From the NCBI GenBank assembly GCA_020850375.1, contig JADZET010000286.1:1-22430 (forward strand): DNA of 22,430 nucleotides, read 5' to 3'. Shown here in pieces: positions 22,063 through 22,430 of this stretch. The position numbers and the translations under genes are program-made. Within the stretch, counting starts at the first letter, position 1. Every line of letters begins with the position of its first letter. The notes under the pieces are model-generated. The model worked only from the letters and a program-made list of their open reading frames with translations. It ran no database searches and had not been told where the DNA came from. Source of the stretch: Phycisphaeraceae bacterium (GTDB lineage: Bacteria > Planctomycetota > Phycisphaerae > Phycisphaerales > Phycisphaeraceae).

Positions 22063-22430
22063 TTACTTCTGACGGTCGATGTCCAGCCCGATGTCCAGCG
22101 ACGGGGCCGAGTGCGTCAGTGCGCCGATCGAGATCAGGTCCACGCCCGCCTCGGCGATCGCCCGCACGGTCTCGAGCCGGACGCCGCCGCTGGCCTCGAG
22201 CAGCACCTTGGGCGCGGTCGCGTCACGCATCGCCACGGCCTGCCTGAGCACTTCCGGGGGCATGTTGTCCAGCAGGACGCGGTCGATCCCGCCCTCCCGG
22301 GCCGCACGCAGCACGGCCGCGAGCTGGTCGAGCGCATCGACCTCGATCTCAACGAATTTCGGCCGCGGTGATCGCCTGGCCGCCATCGACGCCAGTTGCC
22401 TGGCCGCGTCTTCGAGCCCCTTGGTCGAAA
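22063..22430 (-). CDS. nadC: Quinolinate phosphoribosyltransferase, C-terminal part (cut by window edge)
   Basis: NadC converts quinolinate and PRPP to nicotinate mononucleotide in NAD synthesis. The visible 121 codons are the C-terminal part of the barrel: [50 protein letters not shown] and [22 protein letters not shown], all strong NadC signatures in the right order. The frame stays open through the window edge at 22430 with no stop, so the gene continues upstream outside the window. The ATG at 22386 is internal and is not the start. Confidence 0.95.
   Translation of the reverse strand, partial: STKGLEDAARQLASMAARRSPRPKFVEIEVDALDQLAAVLRAAREGGIDRVLLDNMPPEVLRQAVAMRDATAPKVLLEASGGVRLETVRAIAEAGVDLISIGALTHSAPSLDIGLDIDRQK

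Noticed and set aside
1..22430. Mobile elements, phage genes, CRISPR arrays, toxin-antitoxin or restriction systems
   Set aside because: I looked for transposase or integrase motifs, regularly spaced repeats and known defence domains on both strands and saw none.

Overview
The window is GC-rich bacterial chromosome (roughly 65-75% GC in most genes), densely packed, with no tRNA, rRNA, IS element, phage gene or CRISPR array that I could recognise. The best taxonomic marker is the small basic protein at 20389-20694. Its N-terminal half, starting MSIDRSLRVGGGLARHRN, looks like the 'small basic protein' family that I know from Planctomycetota, Verrucomicrobiota and Chlamydiota. Together with the GC content, a six-repeat ribosomal protein S1 and the large intracellular glycoside hydrolases, it points to a planctomycete, perhaps of the Phycisphaerae. 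That assignment is inference.

Layout. 1-215 (-): start of recR, cut by the window edge. 422-5643: a carbohydrate block made of a GH2 enzyme (+), a GH20-like enzyme (-) and an ADP-ribosylglycohydrolase-family protein (-); the last two form one transcription unit facing the GH2 gene. 5763-8639: purQ, then rpsA (ribosomal protein S1) behind a clear sigma-70 type promoter and a structured leader of about 180 nt, closed by a textbook terminator. 8771-10486: a UbiD-family decarboxylase. 10475-15325 (-): homoserine dehydrogenase, inorganic pyrophosphatase, and a large membrane protein with a zinc ribbon and TPR-like repeats. 15457-15945: a Fur-family regulator that has lost almost all metal ligands. 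15942-17847 (-): methyltransferase, GNAT acetyltransferase and a membrane-anchored thermonuclease. 17848-18321: a lower-GC stretch without a supported gene. 18322-20694: queA, then a membrane protein with a possible SPOR-like tail, translationally coupled to the small basic protein. 20866-22056: a class I/II aminotransferase just behind an unusual inverted-repeat element. 22063-22430 (-): the C-terminal part of nadC.

Most genes are single housekeeping functions: DNA repair, purine, amino-acid, NAD and queuosine synthesis, and translation. They are not one pathway. The parts that look like more than routine are: the GH2/GH20/DraG-type block; the degenerate Fur; a recurring promoter layout in which a TANNNT -10 box lies 6-9 nt before the ATG, suggesting leaderless transcripts; the rpsA leader; the 12-bp inverted repeats before the aminotransferase; and the uncharacterised membrane proteins at 10475-13066 and 19532-20392. 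I did not find a clear defence, secretion or biosynthetic gene system.
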